DNA of 5,618 nt from Legionellales bacterium (lineage in GTDB: Bacteria; Pseudomonadota; Gammaproteobacteria; Legionellales; Legionellaceae): the NCBI GenBank assembly GCA_003489505.1, contig DNMA01000104.1, forward strand, positions 1-5,618, in the 5' to 3' direction. The stretch's first letter is position 1, and each line of letters begins with the position of its first letter. The position numbers and the translations under genes were made by a program. Positions 1-5,618 of this stretch are shown one piece after another. The notes beneath the pieces were generated by a model. The model did not search any database. It was not told the DNA's origin and saw nothing but the letters and a program-made list of their open reading frames with translations.

Positions 1-440
1 ACAGTTCTTTGTTGCTCTTCTTCTGAAAAACCAAGGCCTGCCAGAATTGATGCAGCTTGAGCGGTTTTACTATAAGCGCCCATATTCTGAAGATGTTCAT
101 GACATAACATCATGTCTTGCTCATTTTCATCTTGCAAAGCTTTTTGTAAACGAACCTGCCATAAATGATAAGCTTCATCGCCAGCCAGCACATAATCGAC
201 CACTTTTTCATCCGAGTCAGGGATATGCTGGGCAAGATTACTAATTGAGATATGGGATTGCAAAGCGCATTCACCAGTATCAGGGGATAGCTTTCCCATA
301 ATTAAGGCAAATAAAGTGGATTTGCCACAACCATTTTTACCGACAATACCGATTTTTTGTTTATGAAAAACATTCAGGGACAAATCTGAAAAAATCAGTT
401 TTGTCCCCCGAGATAAGGACACTTGAGTAAAACTTAACAT
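1..440 (-). CDS. yheS: YheS-type ABC-F ATPase, N-terminal part (runs off the window)
   Basis: This is a soluble ABC-F family ATPase with no membrane segments. The family acts on ribosomes, and the exact role of YheS is not firmly known. The visible 146 codons start MLSFTQVSLSRGTK and carry a Walker A motif GKNGCGKST at residues 34-42 (nucleotide-binding Lys40), then a Q-loop glutamine at about residue 71 (SNLAQ). The segment VDYVLAGDEAYHLW (about 81-94) and the later AASILAGLGFSEEE match the arrangement I recall for E. coli YheS (GLVGKNGCGKST, EYVIDGDREY, SLLHGLGFS). The signature motif, Walker B and second ATPase domain of this roughly 630-residue family would lie beyond position 1. The ATG at 440 was chosen because it aligns with the usual YheS N-terminus. 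The gene follows the MMPL transporter after 13 bp in the same direction. Family assignment is firm; the YheS subfamily is very likely. Confidence 0.93.
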   Translation of the reverse strand, partial: MLSFTQVSLSRGTKLIFSDLSLNVFHKQKIGIVGKNGCGKSTLFALIMGKLSPDTGECALQSHISISNLAQHIPDSDEKVVDYVLAGDEAYHLWQVRLQKALQDENEQDMMLCHEHLQNMGAYSKTAQAASILAGLGFSEEEQQRT

Positions 441-451
441 AAAAACTTAAA

Positions 452-455
452 CCTT
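452..455 (-). promoter_or_regulatory. Ribosome binding site of yheS overlapping the upstream stop codon
   Basis: Reading leftward, the transporter gene ends CAA TAA and continues GGT, so an AAGG Shine-Dalgarno-like element uses the last two bases of the stop codon. It lies 11 nt before the yheS ATG at 440, slightly longer than ideal. No promoter or terminator fits in the 13-bp gap. This suggests co-transcription and possibly translational coupling of the two genes. Confidence 0.6.
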
Positions 456-2649
456 ATTGAGAATCCTCATGATTGGGAAATAACTTTGATAACCACCGAG
501 GAAAATACCAGTTGATTGACTCTGTTAATGTCATAATCGCTGGCACTAAAAATGTTCGAATGATAAACGCATCAATAAAAATGGCCACTGCAATACCCAA
601 ACCAAAGGCTTTAACCATCAATACATCGGCAACCAAAAACGAAGAACATAAGACTATCACAATTAAAGCGGCACTGGTAATAATTCGTGCGCTGTGCTCG
701 ATACCAAAGACAATTCTTAATTTATTATTTTTATGTTTTTGGTAAGATTCTTGAATACGAGAGAGTAAAAATACTTCATAGTCCATGGAAAAACCAAACA
801 AGGCACAAAAGATAATCACCATCATACTAATATCAAGGCTTCCTTGTGGTTCGAAATTGAAAAACTGATGGAGGTGACCATCTTGAAACACATAAACCAA
901 AACGCCATAAGTTGCACATAAACTCAAAAGGTTCATGACAATTGCTTTAAACGGTAAGAATATAGAGTGAAGTAACACCATCAAGACTAAAAAAGTCACC
1001 AACATAATTAAACGCAATGCTTTGGGTGATTCTTTTTTAATCCCATCAAATACATCGGTATTGGTTGCTGGAACCCCTGTTACGTGAATATCCAAACCTT
1101 TGTGATGAATATTGCGCAACTCTTTAACCAGGTCTTGAGTTGCTTTAGATTCTGAAGAGTAATGACTGATAACCTGAATCACTGATACGTGTTTACTGAC
1201 ACTGGTTGCCAGCATTTTTCGAATATCAGGCGGTAGATTCTTGTCATCTAATGCATATAATTTTTGATATTCTTCAAGCGACTTAGTCGGTAACCAACTT
1301 AAATAACCCTCAACTTTTTTAACTGCTTTGATATCTCGAATTTCATCGATAACTTCATAGACCGCTTTAATATTTTTTTCGCTTAAAATCGGTGTATTAG
1401 ACTCAAACACCACTGTGATAGGAGATAAACTATTCTCATCAAATACTTTTGCGTATTGATTGAAAAACGCCCTGCCTTCTGATTTTTCAGGCAAAATATG
1501 GTAATCACTAATTCCTAATTTTAGATTTTGTAAAGGAAGAGACAAGGTCACTAAAAGTGATAAACCAAATATGACAAATAAAAGCGGTCTAGCAATTACA
1601 GTGGATGCCAAACGATGCCAAAAACGATTTTGATGAAACCCTGTTTTAAAAATAGTTCCAAAATCAATGCCTTTTTGAATGACAGATAATAAAGCAGGTA
1701 GTAGCGTTATCGCCCCAATCACTGCTAAAAATACAGCCGTTAAACCACCAATCCCAACAGAAATCAGAATGTTAATTGGGAATAATAATAAAGCACTTAA
1801 ACTTGCAAATACGGCTAAACCACTAAAAAAGACAGCCTTTCCAGCAGTAGCCATCGTGCGGGCAATAACAGTTTGTATATTTTGTTTGGGTTCGTGAAGT
1901 TCTTCCCGAAAACGACAAATAATAAATAATGCATAGTCTAAGGAAAGACAAAGTCCTAGTAGTAAGGCAATATTAATAGTAAAAATGGATAGATCAAAAT
2001 GATGGGCCAAATGATATAACATTGAAAACATCATCATGGCACAACAACCGCCCAATAACATTGGCATAAATGCTGCTGTGAATGAACCAAAAACAAATAA
2101 TAAGGTAATCACCGATACTGGAGCCGCAATCATATCAGCACGAAATAAGTCTTTTTCAGTTTGTTTATTAACTGTTTCAACAAAGACATCATCACCACCA
2201 AAATAAATATTTAAATGTTTTGGTTTTTTTATGAGGTCTTTTAAAGCTTGAATATCTTCACCAATCAAATCGATATCATCTTTAAAAGCAATGATAGCTA
2301 AGGTGCTATTTTTTCCTTTTTGAAATAAAACCTTGTGAGCATAGGCGACATGATCAAGCTTACTCAAAGCCTTATCGACCTCTTTTTCCATGAGAAAATT
2401 GGAAACTGTATCAGATTCTTTTTTAAATAAAACCAAAATACGATGTTTATTATAACCTACCGTATCAGCAAGCAGTTTATCGGTTTCGTAACTTTGAGAT
2501 TTAATATTTTCAAAGCCACTAGACTGAAATGGCTCCATGATATGTTTGAGTACAGGAATACTTGATAATAAGCCTAATAACCAAATCACAATCACAGCAT
2601 AACGAAAACGGTAAGCTAACAATCCTAATTGATAAAAAAAGCGATTCAT
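454..2649 (-). CDS. MMPL/RND-family inner-membrane transporter (YdfJ-like)
   Basis: This is a 731-residue membrane protein with the duplicated MMPL/RND layout. Membrane segment 1 is at about 17-35, a large extracytoplasmic loop at about 36-172, segments 2-6 at about 175-325, segment 7 at about 353-372, a second loop at about 373-544, and segments 8-12 at about 546-708. Each half carries the family's Asp-Tyr pair in the middle of a helix: D238-Y239 (LGLCLSLDYALF) and D623-Y624 (FGFSMDYEVFLLSR). In mycobacterial MmpL3 the equivalent pairs form the proton relay, so proton-driven export is inferred. The C-terminal GLGIAVAIFIDAFIIRTFLVPA is typical of YdfJ-like members, and the length fits a complete member. 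Substrate cannot be read from sequence; lipids or hydrophobic compounds are the usual cargo of the family. The start at 2649 has an AAGAG element 5 nt upstream. The gene very likely shares an mRNA with yheS downstream. Confidence 0.93.
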   Translation of the reverse strand: MNRFFYQLGLLAYRFRYAVIVIWLLGLLSSIPVLKHIMEPFQSSGFENIKSQSYETDKLLADTVGYNKHRILVLFKKESDTVSNFLMEKEVDKALSKLDHVAYAHKVLFQKGKNSTLAIIAFKDDIDLIGEDIQALKDLIKKPKHLNIYFGGDDVFVETVNKQTEKDLFRADMIAAPVSVITLLFVFGSFTAAFMPMLLGGCCAMMMFSMLYHLAHHFDLSIFTINIALLLGLCLSLDYALFIICRFREELHEPKQNIQTVIARTMATAGKAVFFSGLAVFASLSALLLFPINILISVGIGGLTAVFLAVIGAITLLPALLSVIQKGIDFGTIFKTGFHQNRFWHRLASTVIARPLLFVIFGLSLLVTLSLPLQNLKLGISDYHILPEKSEGRAFFNQYAKVFDENSLSPITVVFESNTPILSEKNIKAVYEVIDEIRDIKAVKKVEGYLSWLPTKSLEEYQKLYALDDKNLPPDIRKMLATSVSKHVSVIQVISHYSSESKATQDLVKELRNIHHKGLDIHVTGVPATNTDVFDGIKKESPKALRLIMLVTFLVLMVLLHSIFLPFKAIVMNLLSLCATYGVLVYVFQDGHLHQFFNFEPQGSLDISMMVIIFCALFGFSMDYEVFLLSRIQESYQKHKNNKLRIVFGIEHSARIITSAALIVIVLCSSFLVADVLMVKAFGLGIAVAIFIDAFIIRTFLVPAIMTLTESINWYFPRWLSKLFPNHEDSQ

Positions 2650-2654
2650 TCGAG

Positions 2655-2659
2655 CTCTT
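2655..2659 (-). promoter_or_regulatory. Ribosome binding site of the MMPL transporter gene
   Basis: AAGAG lies 5 nt upstream of the ATG at 2649 and supports that start, which also leaves a short N-terminus directly before membrane segment 1. It is a moderate match to the Shine-Dalgarno consensus. Confidence 0.5.
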
Positions 2660-2668
2660 TAATTGGCG

Positions 2669-2686
2669 ATATTATTTTTATAATAT
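2669..2686. repeat. AT-only perfect inverted repeat upstream of the MMPL gene
   Basis: The sequence atattat-tttt-ataatat is a perfect inverted repeat with 7-bp arms and a 4-nt spacer. It lies in the 78-bp gap between the kinase-like gene and the transporter gene. A wider pair of arms, GGCGAT at 2665-2670 and ATCGCC at 2712-2717, partly encloses it. The core has no G or C and no following T-run in the leftward direction, so it is a poor intrinsic terminator. It could be an operator, a weak mRNA hairpin or a product of AT-rich composition. Confidence 0.4.
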
Positions 2687-2711
2687 TAGCAAAGCCTAAC
2701 AAGAACTACAA
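2683..2711 (-). promoter_or_regulatory. Possible weak promoter for the MMPL-yheS operon
   Basis: Reading leftward, TTGTAG (2711-2706) is followed after 17 bp by TAATAT (2688-2683). This gives ideal spacing but mediocre hexamers. A second option in the same stretch is TTGTTA (2702-2697), a 16-bp spacer and TAAAAA. A start here would give a leader of roughly 25-35 nt containing part of the inverted repeat. In AT-rich DNA such matches are frequent, so this is only a candidate. The alternative is read-through from the kinase-like gene. Confidence 0.25.
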
Positions 2712-2727
2712 ATCGCCTATAAGTTGA

Positions 2728-3816
2728 TTAGACTTTCAGCTCTGAAGGCAATTCGTTAGAGACCTCATCGACTGGAGCTAGTTCAAGCTCTGGAACTGGT
2801 GTTGCAGTTCTTTTTCTTAAACTTGCAAAAAAGCTTCTGAATCCAAACTGAGGTATAAAATCAATTGTAGATGACCTATTAAAAATAGAAAATTGCTCAT
2901 ATTTACTTTGAGCTGTTCGTAAAGATAGTTTAATTTCATTTAATGTGCGAATAACATCAAAAAATGGCATCTCTGGGGTCCAAATCAAAACCATTCGATT
3001 CACATAATTAGGTTGGCAAAATTCTTCGGGAAGAGAATTTTTAATGATAAAATTTAAAAACTTTAAAGTATTGGGATGAATGGGCAATAAACTTTTTCTA
3101 AACACATTTAATTTTTCAATTATTTGGGGGTTAATTAAATCATAATCAATGGGAAAGCCTGTTAAATATTCTTCAATGTACAGTAATGTCTTAATGGTAT
3201 CTTGAGTCTTGTGATTGCGGTATACATCACCTGAGCTAACAAAAAAACCATCAAAACCAGGTGATGCAATTTGTTCATTAAAATATTTTGTGCTTGAAAA
3301 AGAATCTCGATGAATCGCTAAATCCATATCTATACAAATGGCTTTTCCTTCATGACAGATGAAATTATTTGAAATACAGGCATCAGCAATAATATTACCC
3401 GTTCTTCGATAAATATCAATGACGGCCAAATTAATCAAATCATCAGTCGGTATCGCTTTACCAAGATAAGGCGTCATCCAACCAATTGCTTGACTAGCCT
3501 GTCCAGAAAAAACATGCACGGGAATATCTTTATTGATGATTTGCCACTTTCTTTCTGAACGGATAGGCGAATTGACTGATTCGTCAGTGATTTTTTCATC
3601 CAACAACTCAAAAGTAAATTGAGTGGTCTCGCTCGAACATTGAAAAGCATCATATTCTGCATCACTTAAAGGTATTTTCACGACCCACTGACCGGTTAAG
3701 CCCAAGATTTCTACAGGCGCCTTGGTGAGAAAAACTTTATTATAAGAGCCATTTCCGATGACTTCTACTTTAATGACACCACTTCTTACATGACTATAAA
3801 AATCTTCTGGACTCAT
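2728..3816 (-). CDS. Divergent protein-kinase-like protein, candidate secreted effector
   Basis: I do not recognise a named family for this 362-residue protein, but it appears to have a kinase fold. Visible marks are a glycine-rich loop GNGSYNKV (21-28), a strand WVVKIP with Lys47, a hinge-like GWMTPYLGK (112-120), a catalytic-loop-like D145-ACIS-N150, a metal-binding-like D163 in IDMDLA, and an alpha-F-like GDVY with D197. The D to N step (5) and N to D step (13) equal those in protein kinase A, and D163 to D197 (34) is close to its 36. The usual HRD is IAD and DFG is DMD, so activity is uncertain: it could be an atypical kinase, an aminoglycoside-phosphotransferase-like enzyme or a pseudokinase. 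No signal peptide or membrane segment is seen. Residues 202-330 are helical-looking and unassigned. The tail after R334-K335-R336 is proline- and glutamate-rich. The start at 3816 has only a weak AGAGA element 9 nt upstream. Confidence 0.6.
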   Translation of the reverse strand: MSPEDFYSHVRSGVIKVEVIGNGSYNKVFLTKAPVEILGLTGQWVVKIPLSDAEYDAFQCSSETTQFTFELLDEKITDESVNSPIRSERKWQIINKDIPVHVFSGQASQAIGWMTPYLGKAIPTDDLINLAVIDIYRRTGNIIADACISNNFICHEGKAICIDMDLAIHRDSFSSTKYFNEQIASPGFDGFFVSSGDVYRNHKTQDTIKTLLYIEEYLTGFPIDYDLINPQIIEKLNVFRKSLLPIHPNTLKFLNFIIKNSLPEEFCQPNYVNRMVLIWTPEMPFFDVIRTLNEIKLSLRTAQSKYEQFSIFNRSSTIDFIPQFGFRSFFASLRKRTATPVPELELAPVDEVSNELPSELKV

Positions 3817-3883
3817 AATACAACATCTCTACAAATAAAAATAAGGAGTGAAAATATAACGCCTTAGGCTGTATGAAAAAACA

Positions 3884-3898
3884 ATTTGATTTTCAAAT
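3884..3898. repeat. Perfect inverted repeat overlapping the mltD -35 region
   Basis: ATTTGA-TTT-TCAAAT is a perfect inverted repeat with 6-bp arms and a 3-bp centre. It covers the proposed -35 hexamer of mltD (3886-3891) and also a TTGAAA hexamer on the opposite strand. It is placed where a repressor or activator dimer could affect both divergent genes. No known regulator consensus was recognised, and chance is possible in AT-rich DNA. Confidence 0.35.
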
Positions 3899-3913
3899 CA
3901 TATCGTTTACAAT
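3886..3913 (+). promoter_or_regulatory. Probable mltD promoter
   Basis: TTGATT (3886-3891, 4 of 6 consensus bases) is followed after 16 bp by TACAAT (3908-3913, 5 of 6). A start 6-8 nt beyond the -10 falls on 3919-3921, at the A of the mltD ATG. This is the best sigma-70-like pair seen ahead of mltD and implies a leaderless or nearly leaderless transcript. Confidence 0.45.
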
Positions 3914-3919
3914 AAAAAA

Positions 3920-5332
3920 ATGCACATTATACGACAAATATACAAATTTACAATAAGTTGCGTATTATTGCTCTTTTTTTTGCTTCCTATGAGCGTCAGT
4001 GCCCAACCTGTAAATGATTCTTGGGGAATTGTTAGACAACAATTTTCTCTCGACCATCAATTGCACGAACCAGAGGTTCAAAGACAACTTCATTGGTTAG
4101 TTTCTCATCCCAAATACTTTAATAAACTCTATCAAGCAGAGCCATTCATCTATCACATTATTACCGAAATTCAAAAAAGAAACATGCCCGGTGAACTGGC
4201 ACTGATTCCGATGCTCGAAAGTGCTTACAACCCCTTTGCTTATTCTGGCGCTGGAGCAGCAGGCCTTTGGCAACTCATGCCTAAAACCGGTAAAAACCTA
4301 GGCGTCAAAGATGACTGGTGGGTCGATGGCAGAAGAAGTATTAACTCATCAACCACAGCAGCACTAAATTACTTTCGACATTTAAATCGATTTTTTAAAG
4401 GCGATTGGCTCTTAGCCATTGCTGCCTATGATTGTGGTGAAGGAACCATTCAACGCCTTTTAAAACAAAGACCTGCCTATGAGAAATCGATTTGGTATTT
4501 AGAATTACCCCAAGAAACCAAAGTCTATGTGCCACGATTACTCGCTTTGGCTGAAGTGATTGCCCACCCTGATAAATACCATATCACTCTCCCCTACGTA
4601 CCCCATCAGCCCTACTTCACTGAAGTAGAAATTGGCGGTCAAATTGATTTAAATAAAGCAGCTCAACTGGCAGGCATCCCCTATCATGATTTACTTAAAC
4701 TGAATCCCGGAATCAATCATTGGGCAACATCTCCTAATCACCCTAAAATTTTAATTCCTACCAAAAACGCAGAGCAATTTAGTCAAAATCTTGCCAAAAC
4801 GCCTACGCATTTAAGAACTAGTTTTTTACAGTATATCGTTAAATCTGGTGATACCTTATCGACAATAGCCTATCGACATCATACTCAGGCTCAATTACTC
4901 GCTAAAATTAATCATTTGAAATCAGATAAATTAAAATTGGGCATGATCATTCAAATTCCTGATGTAGCCAAACCACAGTTAATAGCCATGCCACAAAGAG
5001 CACATGTTTTTGAACCCATTAACCCAAAACTTTATAAGATCTTACACATTGTCCAAAAGCATGAAAACTTACAGTCAATTGCCAAACATTATCAAATTAG
5101 AGAAAGTCAAATATTAGCCTGGAATCACCTTCCACAACTCAAAGTTGCTAGAGGACAAAAATTAATCATTTGGAAACAAACCTCCGGACAAACTACTTAT
5201 ATCGTACGAATTGGGGATTCATTGAACCAGATTGCAAAAAACAATCATATTTCTCCACAATATCTCAGCCGACTGAATCCGCAGATTAACCCTCGATTAC
5301 TTCGACCAGGAACTAAAATCAGATTATGTTAA
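3920..5332 (+). CDS. mltD: MltD-type membrane-bound lytic murein transglycosylase with LysM repeats
   Basis: MltD enzymes cleave the MurNAc-GlcNAc bond of peptidoglycan in the periplasm, forming 1,6-anhydro-MurNAc ends. The 470-residue product has a signal peptide (hydrophobic about 11-23, likely cut V26-S-A28/Q29). Its SLT domain spans about 75-215, with catalytic Glu100 in IPMLESAYNP, then GLWQLMP (115-121), AYDCGEG (169-175) and LPQETKVYVPRLLAL (196-210). Residues 236-280 look like the linker domain usual in MltD. Three LysM-like repeats follow: about 304-347 (clear), 372-416 (degenerate) and 425-469 (clear); they bind glycan. Unlike E. coli MltD, no lipobox cysteine ends the signal peptide. 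AYD replaces the usual AYN, and the protein ends in Cys470. The ATG at 3920 is the only start that keeps the signal peptide, yet it has no Shine-Dalgarno sequence. yciB follows after 51 bp. Confidence 0.94.
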   Translation: MHIIRQIYKFTISCVLLLFFLLPMSVSAQPVNDSWGIVRQQFSLDHQLHEPEVQRQLHWLVSHPKYFNKLYQAEPFIYHIITEIQKRNMPGELALIPMLESAYNPFAYSGAGAAGLWQLMPKTGKNLGVKDDWWVDGRRSINSSTTAALNYFRHLNRFFKGDWLLAIAAYDCGEGTIQRLLKQRPAYEKSIWYLELPQETKVYVPRLLALAEVIAHPDKYHITLPYVPHQPYFTEVEIGGQIDLNKAAQLAGIPYHDLLKLNPGINHWATSPNHPKILIPTKNAEQFSQNLAKTPTHLRTSFLQYIVKSGDTLSTIAYRHHTQAQLLAKINHLKSDKLKLGMIIQIPDVAKPQLIAMPQRAHVFEPINPKLYKILHIVQKHENLQSIAKHYQIRESQILAWNHLPQLKVARGQKLIIWKQTSGQTTYIVRIGDSLNQIAKNNHISPQYLSRLNPQINPRLLRPGTKIRLC

Positions 5333-5344
5333 GTATAAGTTTCA

Positions 5345-5353
5345 TGCTACACT
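5345..5353 (+). promoter_or_regulatory. Possible extended -10 promoter for yciB
   Basis: TGC-TACACT resembles an extended -10 element (TGnTATAAT; 4 of 6 in the hexamer). It would start transcription near 5360, about 24 nt before yciB. The matching -35 position holds only TTATGT or TATGTT, a poor fit. No hairpin-plus-T-run terminator is visible after mltD, so read-through from mltD is an equal possibility. Confidence 0.25.
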
Positions 5354-5383
5354 CATTAGTAAACAAAAAAATTGGAATAAATT

Positions 5384-5618
5384 ATGCAAATTCTATTTGA
5401 TTTTTTCCCTCTCATTCTTTTTTTCATTTGTTATAAGTTTTTTGGCATCTATGTTGCAACTGCAGCGGCTATGGCAACCTCTTGTATTCAAGTCCTCGTC
5501 TATCGATTACGTCATCAACGCTTTGAAACAATGCAATTAGTGGGCATGGGATTAATACTGGTTTTAGGTGGACTCACTTTAATTTTTCATAACCCCTGGT
5601 TTATTAAATGGAAACCCA
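5384..5618 (+). CDS. yciB: YciB/IspZ septation protein A, N-terminal part (runs off the window)
   Basis: YciB is a small multi-pass inner-membrane protein of about 180 residues, linked by published work on enterobacteria to septation, cell-envelope synthesis and osmotic tolerance. The 78 codons seen begin [20 protein letters not shown] and continue with [12 protein letters not shown], then [19 protein letters not shown] and the highly typical [11 protein letters not shown]. All of these follow the E. coli protein as I recall it (LLDFLPLIIFFALYKFYGIY, GGLTLFLHD, FIKWKP). About three hydrophobic segments are visible (residues 2-18, 20-37 and 50-68). The ATG at 5384 is the natural N-terminus of the family and has a weak GGA element 7 nt upstream. 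The gene lies 51 bp after mltD in the same direction and may be co-transcribed with it. Confidence 0.95.
   Translation, partial: MQILFDFFPLILFFICYKFFGIYVATAAAMATSCIQVLVYRLRHQRFETMQLVGMGLILVLGGLTLIFHNPWFIKWKP

Larger units (their letters stand above)
3817..3919. promoter_or_regulatory. Divergent intergenic control region
   Basis: These 103 bp separate the leftward kinase-like gene from rightward mltD and must hold promoters for both unless transcription enters from elsewhere. For the leftward gene the candidates are weak: TTGAAA (3896-3891) with a poor -10 TACAGC after 17 bp, or a TATATT-like -10 around 3853-3859 without a good -35. For mltD the best candidate is described separately; a second -10-like TATAAC at 3855-3860 lacks a -35. 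A 9-bp palindrome GCCTTAGGC (3861-3869) and an inverted repeat (3884-3898) lie between the genes. An AAGGAG at 3843-3848 has no matching reading frame. Confidence 0.45.

Noticed and set aside
47..244. Plus-strand open frame of 65 codons
   Set aside because: It lies entirely opposite the yheS coding sequence, whose frame has clear family motifs.
473..745. Plus-strand open frame of 90 codons
   Set aside because: It is antisense to the C-terminal part of the MMPL gene, has low-complexity composition and no recognisable motif.
1679..1897. Plus-strand open frame of 72 codons
   Set aside because: It is antisense to conserved membrane helices of the MMPL protein; a mirror of that coding frame.
3474..3665. 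Minus-strand open frame of 63 codons
   Set aside because: It overlaps the kinase-like gene in another frame and shows no motif or start signal.
3843..3850. Strong Shine-Dalgarno-like AAGGAG on the plus strand
   Set aside because: No start codon at a usable distance opens a frame; the adjacent GTG stops after three codons. Probably chance in purine-rich spacer DNA.
3873..3956. Small frame of 27 codons beginning MKKQFDF, overlapping the mltD start
   Set aside because: The nearest AAGGAG (3843-3848) is 24 nt away, too far for initiation. The frame crosses the mltD promoter and start and resembles nothing known.
3947..3961. Possible lipobox TISC at residues 11-14 of MltD
   Set aside because: The cysteine comes before most of the hydrophobic core and the -3 residue is Thr, so lipoprotein processing there is unlikely.
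5333..5383. Search for an intrinsic terminator between mltD and yciB
   Set aside because: No GC-rich hairpin followed by a T-run was found; the A-run at 5363-5370 has no stem before it.

Overview
The window looks like chromosomal DNA of an AT-rich gammaproteobacterium. Three of its genes are recognisable proteobacterial housekeeping types: a YheS-type ABC-F ATPase, an MltD-type lytic transglycosylase and the septation protein YciB. A divergent protein-kinase-like protein with an acid-rich tail sits among them. That combination would fit the Legionellales (Legionella/Coxiella/Berkiella-like intracellular bacteria), but this is inference from gene content and base composition. No rRNA, tRNA, CRISPR array, insertion sequence or phage gene was seen.

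Layout: two transcription blocks diverge from a 103-bp intergenic region (3817-3919). Leftward (minus strand) run a 362-aa kinase-like protein (3816-2728), a 731-aa MMPL/RND-family membrane transporter (2649-454) and the first 146 codons of yheS (from 440, running off the left edge). The transporter and yheS are 13 bp apart, and the yheS ribosome binding site overlaps the transporter stop codon, so they are very probably one operon. The kinase-like gene is 78 bp upstream of the transporter. That gap holds an AT-only inverted repeat and weak promoter-like hexamers, so co-transcription there is uncertain.

Rightward (plus strand) run mltD (3920-5332) and, after 51 bp, the first 78 codons of yciB (from 5384, running off the right edge). 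Both act in the cell envelope: MltD cleaves peptidoglycan and YciB is an inner-membrane protein linked to septation and envelope synthesis.

The most interesting points are: (1) the kinase-like protein, whose K/D/N/D/D residues have almost exactly protein-kinase spacing although the HRD and DFG motifs are degenerate, and whose C-terminus resembles an E-block type IV secretion signal; and (2) mltD, which has no Shine-Dalgarno sequence and whose best promoter would place the transcription start on its ATG, suggesting a leaderless mRNA. Nothing in the window is convincingly a new multi-gene system.
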